A DNA stretch of 64,000 bases from Pelecanus crispus (taxonomy: Eukaryota > Chordata > Aves > Pelecaniformes > Pelecanidae), in the NCBI RefSeq assembly GCF_030463565.1, contig NC_134643.1, forward strand, positions 121,437,809 to 121,501,808, read 5' to 3'. This document shows, piece by piece, positions 9,699 to 20,620 of this stretch (the first letter of the stretch is position 1; the number at the start of each line of letters is the position of its first letter). The notes under the pieces are model-generated. The model was given only the letters and a program-made list of their open reading frames with translations. It had not been told where the DNA came from and did not search any database. The position numbers and the translations under genes were made by a program.

Positions 9699-11220
9699 CT
9701 GCCAACACATGCACAAAAACACAATGTGTAATCAGTTCAAGAAAGCTTACTTGAATTTTCAGTTCAAGAAAACTTATTTGAAGTTTATTCCTAAATAAAC
9801 AAAAAACACCCCACAAGCAAACTTTTGAAATATTTCATCAGATGACTGCAAGCATGTGCAAATAGACTGTGACAGTTAGCAACAGATGCATGTAAATCCT
9901 TAATTGGTGAGCATAAATTAGCAGAAGTCAAACTTGGAGTCCGGCTCGTGTAATTTGGTGGGAAGTCAGGGCAAAACCCAGATGTTTTCCTTGCATTTTT
10001 TCTCCATTGTCTATCTTTCTCCCTACCAGTATCTTTCTATTTTGTTTGAACATTTAAGCATAGCCCCCATCACACACACACAGGTTGGGGTAAAGTTTAA
10101 AGACCACATCATGTGAAGCGGTCAAAGCACTTCCTCCCCACAGTTGCTATGGCTCTTGATTTTGCCCAAAGGCTCATCTGTGGAAACCCCACTGATGGAA
10201 ACAGACTAATAAAGGAGTTCATAACAACTGTTGGGAGATGCCTACTAATACTGCAGCAACTGGATCTTTCACTTTTGACTTATGGTCTCCCAGAGTGACT
10301 AATCTGATCCTCCCTCCCCGCTGCTGCTATCCAGCTCTTACACCTAAAGCTTCCTCAACACTGCTCAATCCCAGACCTCCTTTGCCTTGTAGCCCAATGC
10401 CTCTTATGTTTGTTCGTCATCCTGGCTGTTGGCAAAACCCCATTACCATTACTTCGTATGGTCATGTCTCTCTCCAGCATTCATTCACATCACTGCTCCC
10501 ATCGGCCCTTCAGCATTTCTCTACCTCGTCCCTGAGTCCCCATTGACCTTACTCCATTCCCCCCCCTTCCTGCCCACCACTCTCCTTCACTGTGCCGCTG
10601 GACTGCAGACCTATCTATGTTTTATCAGTAAATGGAGAGTCCAGGTCTCAGTCTGAAACTTCAAGACATCTTCCACGGGTTTCTGAGATGGTCAGCCAGG
10701 ACTGAGCCACATTGGATCTTCACATTTGCATATGCACCATGAGACATCTAGACCAAAGCCCATGTTGCTCTCACACATCAAGACCACTAACACACTTTCT
10801 AAAAGAGAAACAGCAGTTTCTCACACACCGCACGTCACATTTTGATCTCTTTAAAGTAATTAAAGAGTTAAGTACAGACTTGCCTCAGCATGCCAGCCCG
10901 CTCAGAGTGGTGGGGCAAGATTGTTTATGCGGAACGAGGAAGGCCAAGATATGGACATCGAAATAGTGAACTGCAGGTTGGGATGTGAATTTGACCCAAG
11001 CACAAGACTGAAGGTGAATTAACCCACTAGTTCTTTCCATTGGTCCCACTCACTGAACCATGCATGGAAAAGCAGTTTTTGAATCGGATTGGGATTTATG
11101 TGCTTCCACCAGGATCCACTTAAATGACACAGCATGAAAGGTAAACATTTGATACAATTTAACATTCACACTACAGGCACCAAAATAACAGCCTTTTTCT
11201 CTTAAATTTGATCATGTTAC
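9699..11220 (-). other. TIAM1: TIAM1 intron between W16 and W17
   Basis: This 1.5-kb intron has donor GAG|GTAACA and acceptor GTTGGCAG. Around 10300-10600 the plus strand is C/T-rich, giving long open frames without recognisable protein. Nothing else was seen. Confidence 0.8.
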
Positions 11221-11339
11221 CTCTTTTTTCTCCCCTGTTTGCTCTGCTATGAGTTGGTCAAACACTGCCCCATATTCTTCGTGGATTTTCTGCATTTCAT
11301 TAATGTGGCTGGCAACTTTGTTCATTGTTTTTATGGCCA
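11221..11339 (-). CDS. TIAM1: TIAM1 exon W16: DH C-terminal helix
   Basis: The exon has acceptor TCTTCTAG and donor AAAGAG|GTAACA. It encodes [20 protein letters not shown] followed by [20 protein letters not shown] (human ~1219-1258). The long helix carries Asn at the position of human Asn1232, one of the residues contacting RAC1 and needed for exchange. It ends in the short DH-PH connector. Tyr replaces Phe in EEYGAVF. Confidence 0.97.
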
Positions 11340-11466
11340 CTAGAAGAAAGACAGAGAGACAGGGGAAGAGACAAAAGGTATTTTTAAACCTCTGAGAGGA
11401 AGGGGGAGGAGTAAGGTTCCAGATCAGAGGTTAAACAGGGAAGAGCAACATAGGTTAGCTCCTTAC

Positions 11467-11646
11467 CATCAAGGTGATAATGTTCTTCACTGTCTACGTC
11501 AGTCAGAGCAAAGAGCTCCTTCAGCAGGAGAGGGTATTTCAGTATCCGCTGGATGGGTTTGATGAGGTAAGACTCCAGTGTGGAGGAATGCTGCCGTCGG
11601 GGATTCTGAGCATCCAGAAATGCCTTGAAAGCAGTGTCTGTCTTGG
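11467..11646 (-). CDS. TIAM1: TIAM1 exon W15: DH catalytic core (CR3)
   Basis: The exon follows TATCTTCCAG and ends CTTGATG|GTAAGG. It encodes [20 protein letters not shown], then [20 protein letters not shown] and [10 protein letters not shown]...EHYHLD (human ~1159-1218). [14 protein letters not shown] is the hallmark CR3 motif of Dbl-family exchange factors. It contains Gln1191, Leu1194 and Lys1195, so the catalytic surface is intact. A 127-nt intron (11340-11466) separates it from W16. Confidence 0.98.
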
Positions 11647-13792
11647 CTGGAAGATAAAAATGAAGCGATTGGATAAATCAAAAATCCTAAGAGCTGCCCT
11701 GATAAAGTGACTTTCCCAGCTTTAAATTCATTTATCCAGAGACATTTTGAAGGAAGTGCAGATTTATCAGATCCACAGTATTAGATTTATGCACTTCAGG
11801 TTTTGAGTTACTGACACTGCCACAGATGTGCTATTTATGATTTAACAACAGGCACCCACCTACCATACCAATACATACAGTTTTTAATTTCACTATCCAC
11901 AGTATTTTTGGCCTTGCAACTGTTTTAGAGCAGCATAAATTGTTTTAATCATCCGTTTCCTTTAAGAAAAGGCTCAAATTGCATACCTGTAAGAAGTCAC
12001 TGCTCATGAGTCTAGCCTGACAGGTACACCTATAATATTGGTGAGTCTGGTTATTGTTACCTCATTAAACATTAAAATGCAGTACTGAACAACAACAACA
12101 ACAAAAAACAAGAACTAGTGAGGAGGCAGGAAGCAGTAAACTTACGCTAGTACACCATATTTTGGGAGCACAGGCAGACTGGACACCTGATTGCTATCGT
12201 CTTTTCTACCAGACTGATACTGAATTTATAAAGATACCATTTTCTCTGTTGCTCTCTCTACTAGAATATAAATTTGTACAGAAAGGGAAGTATGGAGAAG
12301 GTGGCATTTTTAGACATACAAGTTATTCAGTGCAGGAACAGTTCTACACAACTGCTTTTATTAGAGCCATGTCCCCTGACCAGGTTGGGTGGTTTTTTTG
12401 CAGTCACCTGATTTCAATAAAGCAACTTGAGTTTCAAATCCAAAAGCCACCTGCACCTCAGCTGAGGACACCAAATTACACTTGAAATACACTCCTAGGC
12501 TCTTTAAGAGATTTATCACTGGAATAAAATTTTAAGTTCTGTTTGTGCCATAATTCAAGCACAACCATTTCTCATTTATAAAAATAGAGTCAGCAATGAA
12601 AAAGCAAACCAAAACAACCACATCTACCTAATCTACAGCCTTAACGTTAAGGTCTAACAAAATGATCCCGAAACAAAGCATAGATGTGACTAGCAACAAA
12701 TCATTTATTAATGTATTCTACAGAGCTGCCAAGTATTCTTTGCAGCATGATAAATAAGAGTTTACAAGTAGAAATAAAAAAATGTGCACAGCAAAAGAAA
12801 CAAAAAACACCCCAAAACTTTTGATTGTCAGGCATCCGGATGTTCTTTGAAAAATAAGAGCTCCTCCCTTAATGGCATTACTTCTACAACTGGAACCATT
12901 TGTTTATTTAATGTCTTGGCCAAAAATGAATTGCATTTAGCAATTCTGCATTTAGCAGAAGCACTGCTAACTCTAAGAGATTAACACTTTCACAGGGGAA
13001 AACACATTACTCCAAGGCAAGGCGGCCCATAAGCATTTACAAGCCAGACCACAGTTCATTTATCTCCATCTCAGCAAGCCAAACTCTACTAGGAATTCAT
13101 ACATGGAAACTTCTCAGGCAAAATGGAACAAAGGTGAGAGAAAGAAGAGACAGGAGAGAGAGCACAGTGAAGTTAAAATATTTAGACAGCTTCCATAAAA
13201 CATTCCCCCAGGCTGATCCTTTCCTAGTGGCCAACAGCATTCAACCACATTGGCCGGAGCTTCAGTAGGATTGCCACTAGCAAGGATTCACGGCACAAAC
13301 TCTAGGAGGATCTGGAGGCCATTACAAGTATCACCCCTCCTGGTTCCAAAGTACACAGTGATCCATCAGCACATGCCACATCGCCCATTTATGAAATCTT
13401 TCCACTCCCCACGACTGAAAAGAAACTGAACACATCAGAGGAGAATAAATTAAATGTGGTGGGAAAAGCCACATGCAAGGTTAACAACCTCTTGTAATGA
13501 GCTACTCAAGTATCATTACATCGATGGTGGTCCAAGAACACCACCCATGGCACAGAGCTCTTGTGAGCTTCTCAGGCCAGGTAGACTCACTTCCCTACTG
13601 TGAAGGCTCCTGGAGAGCAACCAGGCACATGTATGCCCCCATTCCTCCACCACAACTTGCCCTGCATGGTTTGGGGTACAGTGTCCACCTCTCATCATCC
13701 ACAAGGACAACCTGTGCCAGCCCAAACCAACGTGTCACTGCGACATCTCTCTCTGCATGCCCAGGTCTGCTTGTCCAGTACACGGCTCTTAC
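11647..13792 (-). other. TIAM1: TIAM1 intron between W14 and W15
   Basis: This 2.1-kb AT-rich intron contains a short CAA run at 12088-12104. No other exon or named repeat was seen. Confidence 0.8.
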
Positions 13793-13901
13793 CTTTCACC
13801 AGTACTTTGGGGACTTTTGTGTGGCTGGCACAGAAGGCACTGTACAGCTTGAACCGGTCGGCGTAGTAAAGAAAGGATCCACCCAAGGAAAACAACACTT
13901 T
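13793..13901 (-). CDS. TIAM1: TIAM1 exon W14: DH middle helices (CR2)
   Basis: The acceptor is CCAATCCTAG and the donor is GTGAAAG|GTAAGAG. The exon encodes [20 protein letters not shown] and [16 protein letters not shown] (human ~1123-1158), identical to the mammalian wording I recall. It forms the second conserved region of the DH domain. A T12 tract lies about 20 nt upstream of the acceptor (A12 at 13918-13929 on the plus strand). Confidence 0.98.
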
Positions 13902-15573
13902 CTAGGATTGGGAGGGGAAAAAAAAAAAAGCATTAGGGAAAAAAGCACATGAAAGCCAGTTAGTTATTTTCCCTTCTGCCAGGTCACCTGAAGTTTTCAT
14001 TTAGCTTTTGGATGACAGGACACTGCATTTCTAGAGTGTTTTCAGACCATCTAGCAAGAAATAGGCCTAGCCTTGGTGTCTGGATTCAGGCTATGTGATT
14101 AACATCATTAGCCAAGTTCCAGCTAGGACGATCTGGAGACACCACTGACTATAGAGGGAACTAGGTTCACAGCTCCAGAACTGTAGTTAAATGCCTGAGC
14201 TTAAAACCTTATTGATCTAAGTAATGAACAGAGGCCACAGAAAGAACTGGTTGTATCTGACTTTGTAATGCATCAAGACACTAAGGAGCTGCAAGCAAGA
14301 CTATTACCCCTCTGCACAAACACACCAAGGTCTTCTTCACTCTTTTGAAACTGAGTTTGTGTTAAGGGCCAAACACAATCTTTCCCTAAGATGTCTATGC
14401 CACGGTCAAGCGTTTGCTCCAATACCCACTTAGGATCTCGACAACATGGGGTGAGCTGGGGTGACAACGCATAGGCAGCTTGCCTACAGTGAGCAGAGGG
14501 AAGCAAACTACAGAACTGAAACCACAAAGCCCTGAAGTCCCATTTTGCACATCAGCTTTCAGACTATGCCCACAGGACAGAACTGAAAGTGAAGTTGACA
14601 CATGTTTTGTGGAAAGAGGAGGAAGCAGCAGCGCTCAGAAGACAGAGTTCTCTCCGTAAGGAGGCTTCTTCCGCTGTCCTCTCTTAAAGCTCAGAGGACA
14701 CAGTGGTCGTGGAGGCTTCCTCCACTAAAAAAAGTGTCTCTGTGGTCTCCATTAAGGGCACATTTCCTACAAAACAAAAGCTGTGTTCTAGTTATGCGAG
14801 GGCAGTGTTCATGATTGATGCTTATTTTAAACAAGCACCTGATGGCAAAGCCACACATGCACAAAGAGACAAATTTTCTCAGTAGTAATTCCAGGGCTGT
14901 ATGGTAGCTGAAGAGTAATCCCAGTGGAATTATTATTATTCATGAAGACATCCTGTCCTCTACCAAGGTGAGTGCTCAAAGCAAGAGTAAAATTCCCCAA
15001 AGACAAAACACTGTATTAGCTACTTGCCACATATCCAGTACATGACTGCATTAGAAATATAACAAATTTTTTCCCACATTTTCCTATTTTTTTTTAAATG
15101 AAGTTTATATATCTTTAGTTTACATTTCTACCTTTGATGCACATCTGCTGATAGTTGGAAGTATTTGCCGTATAGTTCCGCTATGCATCAAAAGCCCAAA
15201 TACAGAATTCAATTTACAGTTCTGATCTGTAGCTCTAGTGGGCTTCTGAACTACTACATTAGACTTGTCAGAAAAAAGATTTTATGTAACTTTCCACTTC
15301 TAGCTTTTCCTGACAGCCCGAGACAAGAAATCTGGCAGAAGGGCAAGAATAGCATCTAAAAGCACATGGCGTTACAGATTTCTAGTGCTCTATACGGCTA
15401 AACGTAGCATAAACCACAATTGTAGCAGGATGTTTTTCAGACAGCTCCAGTATTAGCTAAAAATTAATCTTGAGTGTAAGCAGATGTAGGTTTTTACATG
15501 AACAGTGACAGCAGTCAGACAAATACGACGAAGAGTGTTAAAGGACTACTCAGAATGTAAACAATGAGATTAC
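13902..15573 (-). other. TIAM1: TIAM1 intron between W13 and W14
   Basis: This 1.7-kb intron has donor AAG|GTAATC. Apart from the T12 tract near its 3' end I recognise nothing in it. Confidence 0.8.
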
Positions 15574-15699
15574 CTTAAATTGCTCAACTTTTTCAAGCTT
15601 TTCCAGGTCTGGAACCAGCCTTACTCCATCTTCGAGAGTTTTCAAGAACTCTACCTGGAATGCTACCATTTCAGTCAGATTCCCAAAAAGAACATCCAG
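15574..15699 (-). CDS. TIAM1: TIAM1 exon W13: DH domain
   Basis: The exon begins CTG after acceptor GTCTTATTAG and ends TTTAAG|GTAATC. It encodes LDVLFGNLTEMVAFQVEFLK and TLEDGVRLVPDLEKLEKVEQ plus FK (human ~1081-1122), helices between CR1 and CR2. Ala replaces Glu in MVAFQVEF and Glu replaces Asp near the end. The polypyrimidine tract of its acceptor is an uninterrupted run of 25 T ending ten bases before the exon. Confidence 0.97.
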
Positions 15700-16021
15700 C
15701 TAATAAGACAAAAAAAAAAAAAAAAAAAAAAAAAGAAGCAACACGCTGAAAATATCACTTTGCAGCTATATCACATTTTCCAGAACTTCAGTAATTCTCA
15801 ATCCAATTGTATAATCACTGTGATGTCAGGAAAAAAACCTACAGATGATACATTATGGAGCAGTACCTTTATACTGTACTCACTCCATTGTTTTAAAAGA
15901 AATGGAATTCAAAATTTCTCCATAGCCCTTGCTCAAGCAAGCAAGTCAAGCTGGGGGGGTGGGCGGAGCGCAGGGGTGTGCGTAAGATATCTAGCAAAAA
16001 GATAAGCAGCAGTTAACATAC
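15700..16021 (-). other. TIAM1: TIAM1 intron between W12 and W13
   Basis: This short 322-nt intron holds the T25 homopolymer (A25 on the plus strand, 15710-15734) and a G-rich plus-strand patch near 15953-15976. No other feature was seen. Confidence 0.85.
15710..15734. repeat. A25/T25 homopolymer serving as splice tract
   Basis: Twenty-five consecutive A on the plus strand are T25 in the TIAM1 pre-mRNA. They lie 10 nt upstream of the W13 exon boundary, so they are the polypyrimidine tract of that acceptor. Confidence 0.95.
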
Positions 16022-16090
16022 CTCATCAGGTGTGAGGAACGTTTCTTTTTGTAGAGGCTTCAGGTATCTCTCCATTAGACAATTTAAGTC
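16022..16090 (-). CDS. TIAM1: TIAM1 exon W12: DH domain, 69 nt
   Basis: The exon follows AATTTTTAG and ends GATGAG|GTATGT; both boundaries are phase 0. It encodes DLNCLMERYLKPLQKETFLT then PDE (human ~1058-1080), completing the first DH helix. The motif ERYLKPLQ is conserved in the family. Pro replaces Gln before DE. Confidence 0.97.
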
Positions 16091-16530
16091 CTAAAAATTC
16101 AGAAAAAGATTCCCATGTTGGTTCCTCCAACTGCCTCTGAATATTTAGTGAAGTGGCAAAGGTCACTGTTTACCTAGTCTATGAATTTTTAACTTTCATG
16201 CATAAGACAAAATAGTTGGATTTCACAGAATTTAAGACAATAAAAGAAACATTTACATGGTTTTACTTACAAAATCAATACTGGATTTCATTGATCAGTG
16301 CTCTTCTGCACACCAGCTAAATAATTTCAAAATGACAGCATAAGAATTTGCAAAGCCTACTTATATTTCAGAGGTTCAAGCTACTATTCTAGGGAAAGAC
16401 TGTAGAATTGAAAGCAAGTTAACAGAGATACATGCATGAAACGTGATTTGAAGTATTACAGAAGAAACTAACAAAATTTTCCAGAAGGAGAAGTATTAGT
16501 AGACTGAAACAACACATCAAGACCCCTTAC
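16091..16530 (-). other. TIAM1: TIAM1 intron between W11 and W12
   Basis: This 440-nt AT-rich intron has donor AAA|GTAAGG. Nothing was recognised in it. Confidence 0.85.
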
Positions 16531-16710
16531 TTTGACATAGGTGCGCTCTGTCTCAAGAAGTTCACAGATAACCTTTCGCAGTTTATCTGCATCTGTGAGT
16601 TGTCTCATGGTGGCCAGCTGGGGTCCTGTAAATTCCTGAGGATGAGCACTTGAATCAGAAGGGTTCATTTCATGCAGACTGCGACAGAAAGCAGCAACCT
16701 GCTCTGTACT
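16531..16710 (-). CDS. TIAM1: TIAM1 exon W11: linker and start of DH domain
   Basis: The exon starts AGT after acceptor TTCTTTTTAAAG and ends GTCAAA|GTAAGG; both boundaries are phase 0. It encodes STEQVAAFCRSLHEMNPSDS, a Ser/Pro-rich linker, LATMRQLTDADK and then LRKVICELLETERTYVK (human ~998-1057). The last part is CR1 of the DH domain with Glu1047, the acidic residue that contacts switch I of RAC1. Phase 0 at the 5' boundary also suits the candidate alternative first exon at 20443-20505. Confidence 0.97.
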
Positions 16711-17727
16711 CTTTAAAAAGAAGGAAGAGGAAAGACCAGCTGTAATATTTTAAGAGCAAGCTACAGGAACGATGGAGCTGAGAAGCCTTTGCAGTTAAGC
16801 AATTGCAGCTTGGGGGCTTTTTAACAGGCACCAAAGTCCAGAAGTGTACTCATGATTTCATGTATCTGACTTTTCTATCTCTTAGTGACTGGGAATAAGG
16901 GGGCGGTGGGAAGAGTTGCACAATTCAAGTTAACTGAAGTGCTGTTCAATAACATTCCTGTTTTCAGATAAGCATGAACTTTTAATTACAATAGGCTCAT
17001 CCAGCACTTAAGATTGAAAAACAAACAAACGAAAAGGGCCAAAAGTTGGGATCCGAAAATGACTGTGCAAACAAAACACACACCCTAGCCCTCTGCCAGT
17101 TCCCTAACCTAGTCTGCAGCACTCCTGTGAATAGCTGTGTCAATGCCAAGGAGACAACACAGAGACAGAAACTGTTTAAGCTGGTTTTTTGGGGAAGCTT
17201 GAACCGAAGCCTCTCAAGGCTTCAAACACAAGCTCTTTGGGAAAGTAACTGTATATCGGGTCTGTGTCTGGAAACATGCCTCGTGGGGTGAATTTCTTCC
17301 CCGTAAATCATGTTTTTCAGAGCTGCTACATCTAGCTGGTTTCTTTAATGTTTAATCAGCTGTCTCTATATAGAGACAGTTATCCTCTCTTCACCTCCTC
17401 ATGTTAGATCACCTTCTTGCATCTTTCGTTACGCTGAAAAATTTGCAGCAGGTATAGTCTCTGGTGTCAGTGACAACAGCCCAGGCTTCTAGGGTTGCCA
17501 AAGCAGCGGCATGCCCTGCCTCCATCCGTCCCAGAGACCTGGAGGGGGCATGGGAGGGAAAAGAGCTGCTGCATTGGATCACACCTCTTTAACCTTCTGC
17601 ATCTAATCCTGCCATGGTATCTTAATGCAGATTTAGTGACTTCCCAAGCAGTGCCTCTATAGCCCTCCAGTCCATACTAAAACAACTTACCCAAACTTAG
17701 CCTGTTCAAACAGAGAATATGCAAGGT

Positions 17728-17764
17728 GGGGGTTGGGGCGGTGGTGGAGAAGGGGCGGGGGGGG
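17728..17764 (+). other. G-run cluster with quadruplex potential
   Basis: Four G runs of four or more (GGGGG, GGGG, GGGG, GGGGGGGG) lie within 37 bases on the plus strand. One loop is long (~13 bases) and itself contains GG pairs. The strand is the template for TIAM1 transcription. Confidence 0.5.
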
Positions 17765-20442
17765 AAGGAAAAAGCACATCACCAGCTTGGAGACAGAGCC
17801 CTGCCCCTGGGAGATCACTCCCAGCAGCCTGTAGCAACATCATCACCCGGAGCCTGCACTACCCTACACCTTCGTGATGACCCAGGGCTGAAAAATGCTG
17901 CATTTGTTAATCTGCCCAGTCTGCTCACACATAGTTATTTTCCCTTCCCAATGCGCCTACAGCGCCACACAGCCACAAAGCTCATGTTAGTGACAAGTAC
18001 AGGATTTCCTTCCATAATACAGCTGCTTTCCCTAATGGCATCTTATGGTTGTAAATGCTCACCTGAGTGTACCACTGCAAGGCATATTAGTAAAGACGCT
18101 TGTTATGCAAAGGATAATTTTCTTCGGGACACAAATGTAAGCAACAAACTAATTGTAACTGACTGCCTATACAAAAAACACCTCTTGGACACAGTTTATT
18201 ACAGGGAAAATATTCATCTTTAGTATCAGAGGTTTAACTTGGATGAGGAAGAAAGGAGAAGTGGCATAAATTGAGGGCAGGGGGAAACAGTGAGTTGAAC
18301 CAGTCCATTTCCAACTAACTCAGCTCCTGGTAATGGCATGTCACAGAGTTGGATTTATTAGCCAAAGTAATTCCTTTTATTTCTCAGCAAGGTTCCACCT
18401 ATACTCGCTGTACTCTTAAGTACATCCAAAGCATACCCAAACTTTGAGGTTATGTTTGCATTAGATTTCAGCAGGTGATCCCAACAGCCCCAAATCCACA
18501 AAGTGCACTAGGTGAAAGCCTGGCTTCAGTGCAGACAAAAAAACCTGCCCAAGTTACCTGCTTTCCTGGAAAGAGACAAAGAACTGACAATTAACACATG
18601 TTAATCTGAGTCTGCAGGGACCCAGGATAGGCAGGGTTTTCCTCAGAAACATTTAGCTTTTTTAAGACTGTTTTGTGAAAGAATATTTGAGGAAGGCATA
18701 TCCAGTGACATTTTGCTGTTAAGAGCCAAATGTACAATTAAAAATAGTTATAATGTATAAAGCAAGTATGGAATCAAACTCCAAAAATAAACCAAGTGTT
18801 TTAAGCAGTTTATGCTTGGTACTCCGCAGACAGCTCACCATCCTGTTCCTGCACTTGCAATAAGTTGCAGGGAAAGATGGGTCACCCAGAAAGAGAGCGC
18901 GAAAATCCCCTTACACCGTGAAACACCAGCAAAAGACTAACAAGTACTTGAAAACTGCATAACCATCATACAGGCATACTGTCTGCCCCAGAAGGAACAG
19001 TTATACCCAATATGCCAAAAAGGAAGTGTGGAAGACTTTTAAAAGCCTTATCTCTGCTTGTGCACAGTTAAACCACTTGCTGGCTGACTTCAGCCATGCC
19101 CAGCTCCGGCCAGCAGCAGGGCTGAGCTCTGCCTTGCTGCTGCCTTCATATCTTTTACATATTTGCCAAGTACCATTCACGCGATACTCTTTGGACAGAT
19201 GAAAGTCTCAAGCACACTAATGTTCAGAAACCTGTTTTCTTGCTTATTCATTGAACAAACTGTCTTGTTTCATTCTTGAACATCATCCTTTCTACCTTAT
19301 ATTTACTTTAAAAAAAAACAATTTCTAGACAGAATTGCATATTGCACCCAGGGAGGTTCAGAACGTAGCTATTTTGCTGCAAACTCTCAAAGTATTAATG
19401 AAAGTCTCTCTGTCCCCGTTTTCCAAAAGAACGTGGATAGACTAGGGAAGGTCTGGAACAGAAGCACATCCCTTTATCTCCCAACACCAGCTCTGTTTGA
19501 CAGCTGCTACAATGATAGCACTGAACCAGGATTTCTCAAAGAGAATTATGGCATCACACTTTTCAGGCACAATTCTGCAAGCAATCCCATCTAGCAACCT
19601 TAAAATGAGATGAAGGGCTGGCACAACCGGGCTGTAAAGCAAAGTTTACTTTGCAGGTACATTAACCCCTCCTCTGCAGGGGGCTCAGCAGAGGAGCTAA
19701 GCTCACATCCTTCCCATGCAGGAGGAGCAAGTCCTTAAACTCATCAAGCTGCCCACAGTGGGGAGCTTTGGCTGCCTGCCCTATAGTTGTGAGAGCAGAG
19801 TGCCATTTCTTCTTGCGCTCACCGTATAAAGACATACGGGTGCCTGGGCATCAGGCAGATTGCCTCCTTGAATGGCACGCAGCACCTCTGTTCCGCCACG
19901 GACGGCAAACTCTAAGCACTATTGATCTCCCAAACAAAACTCAGGCAAACTGCATCCTTTCATGCATTGCCAGGACTGCTAATGACATTGCACAATAACA
20001 AAAAGCCTCTACAGGGTATATACGTTACAGCTCAGCCTCGAATTTATAACCTGAAAATTAAAACAGCATGGAAATTCATTTAACTGCTAATTACTTAGAC
20101 TAGTCACACAGTAGATCTGCTCACCAAATACAGCATACGGTACAGAGAGTCGCCGGCTCTCCCAGTGCTTTCATTCTTGAGTTTACGGTTAACTCTCCAA
20201 AGAGCTGACATTGCTGGAAAGGCAGTATTGCTAGAGCTCTCACTCAGCTAGGAGGAAAATCCCAGTTCTCCACATATTCAGCTGCTCCAAAAGGCTTTCC
20301 CACTCCAGACAGATACTCCGTACTGCTTACTTGGCACGCAACACAGAAGATGGCTGCAGTTTAATAAGGAAGGGCAGTGACCATATTTCTCTAAGCAAAG
20401 CCTTTCCGCATGTGTCATTTGCCGCCGGCCTCGTTCACTCAC

Positions 20443-20505
20443 CACATCAGCTGGAATTAAGAGCCGGCTACCAGTCGAAGCTGAGAACTCAATGCTGCTT
20501 TTCAT
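20443..20505 (-). CDS. TIAM1: Candidate alternative first coding exon for short DH-PH TIAM1
   Basis: From ATG at 20505-20503 there are 21 open codons (starting MKSSIEFSAS and ending LLIPADV). They run straight into a strong donor GATGTG|GTGAGTGA at 20442. The donor is phase 0, and the next exon downstream (W11) also starts in phase 0, so splicing would be in frame. The product would be 21 + 599 = 620 residues with only the DH, PHc and tail. This parallels the known short TIAM2 form, which lacks PHn, RBD and PDZ. The Kozak context is poor (T at -3) and a 3-codon upstream frame ends on the ATG. I cannot show transcription; chance remains possible. Confidence 0.4.
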
Positions 20506-20549
20506 AGACTCATTAAGAGGAAAACTTCAGCAGAGAGGCTGAAATGCAG

Positions 20550-20620
20550 CAAAGCAGAAGTGAAGGCAGCCCAGGAATATAAATGTCTGTTGCCTGTGGC
20601 TGAGCATGAGCCGATTGGCT
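20550..20620 (-). promoter_or_regulatory. TIAM1: Candidate internal promoter: CCAAT box, TATA-like, Inr
   Basis: On the minus strand AGCCAATCGG (20620-20611) is a full NF-Y CCAAT consensus. About 27 bases downstream is ATTTATATT (20584-20576), a TATA-like element, followed by TCACTTC (20563-20557), which fits the initiator YYANWYY. A start near 20550-20561 would give a ~45-55-nt 5' UTR before the ATG at 20505. TATA-to-initiator spacing is slightly short for the best initiator match. Confidence 0.35.

Noticed and set aside
17726..18223. Plus-strand open frame of 165 codons
   Set aside because: It begins in the G-run cluster and has no recognisable protein.
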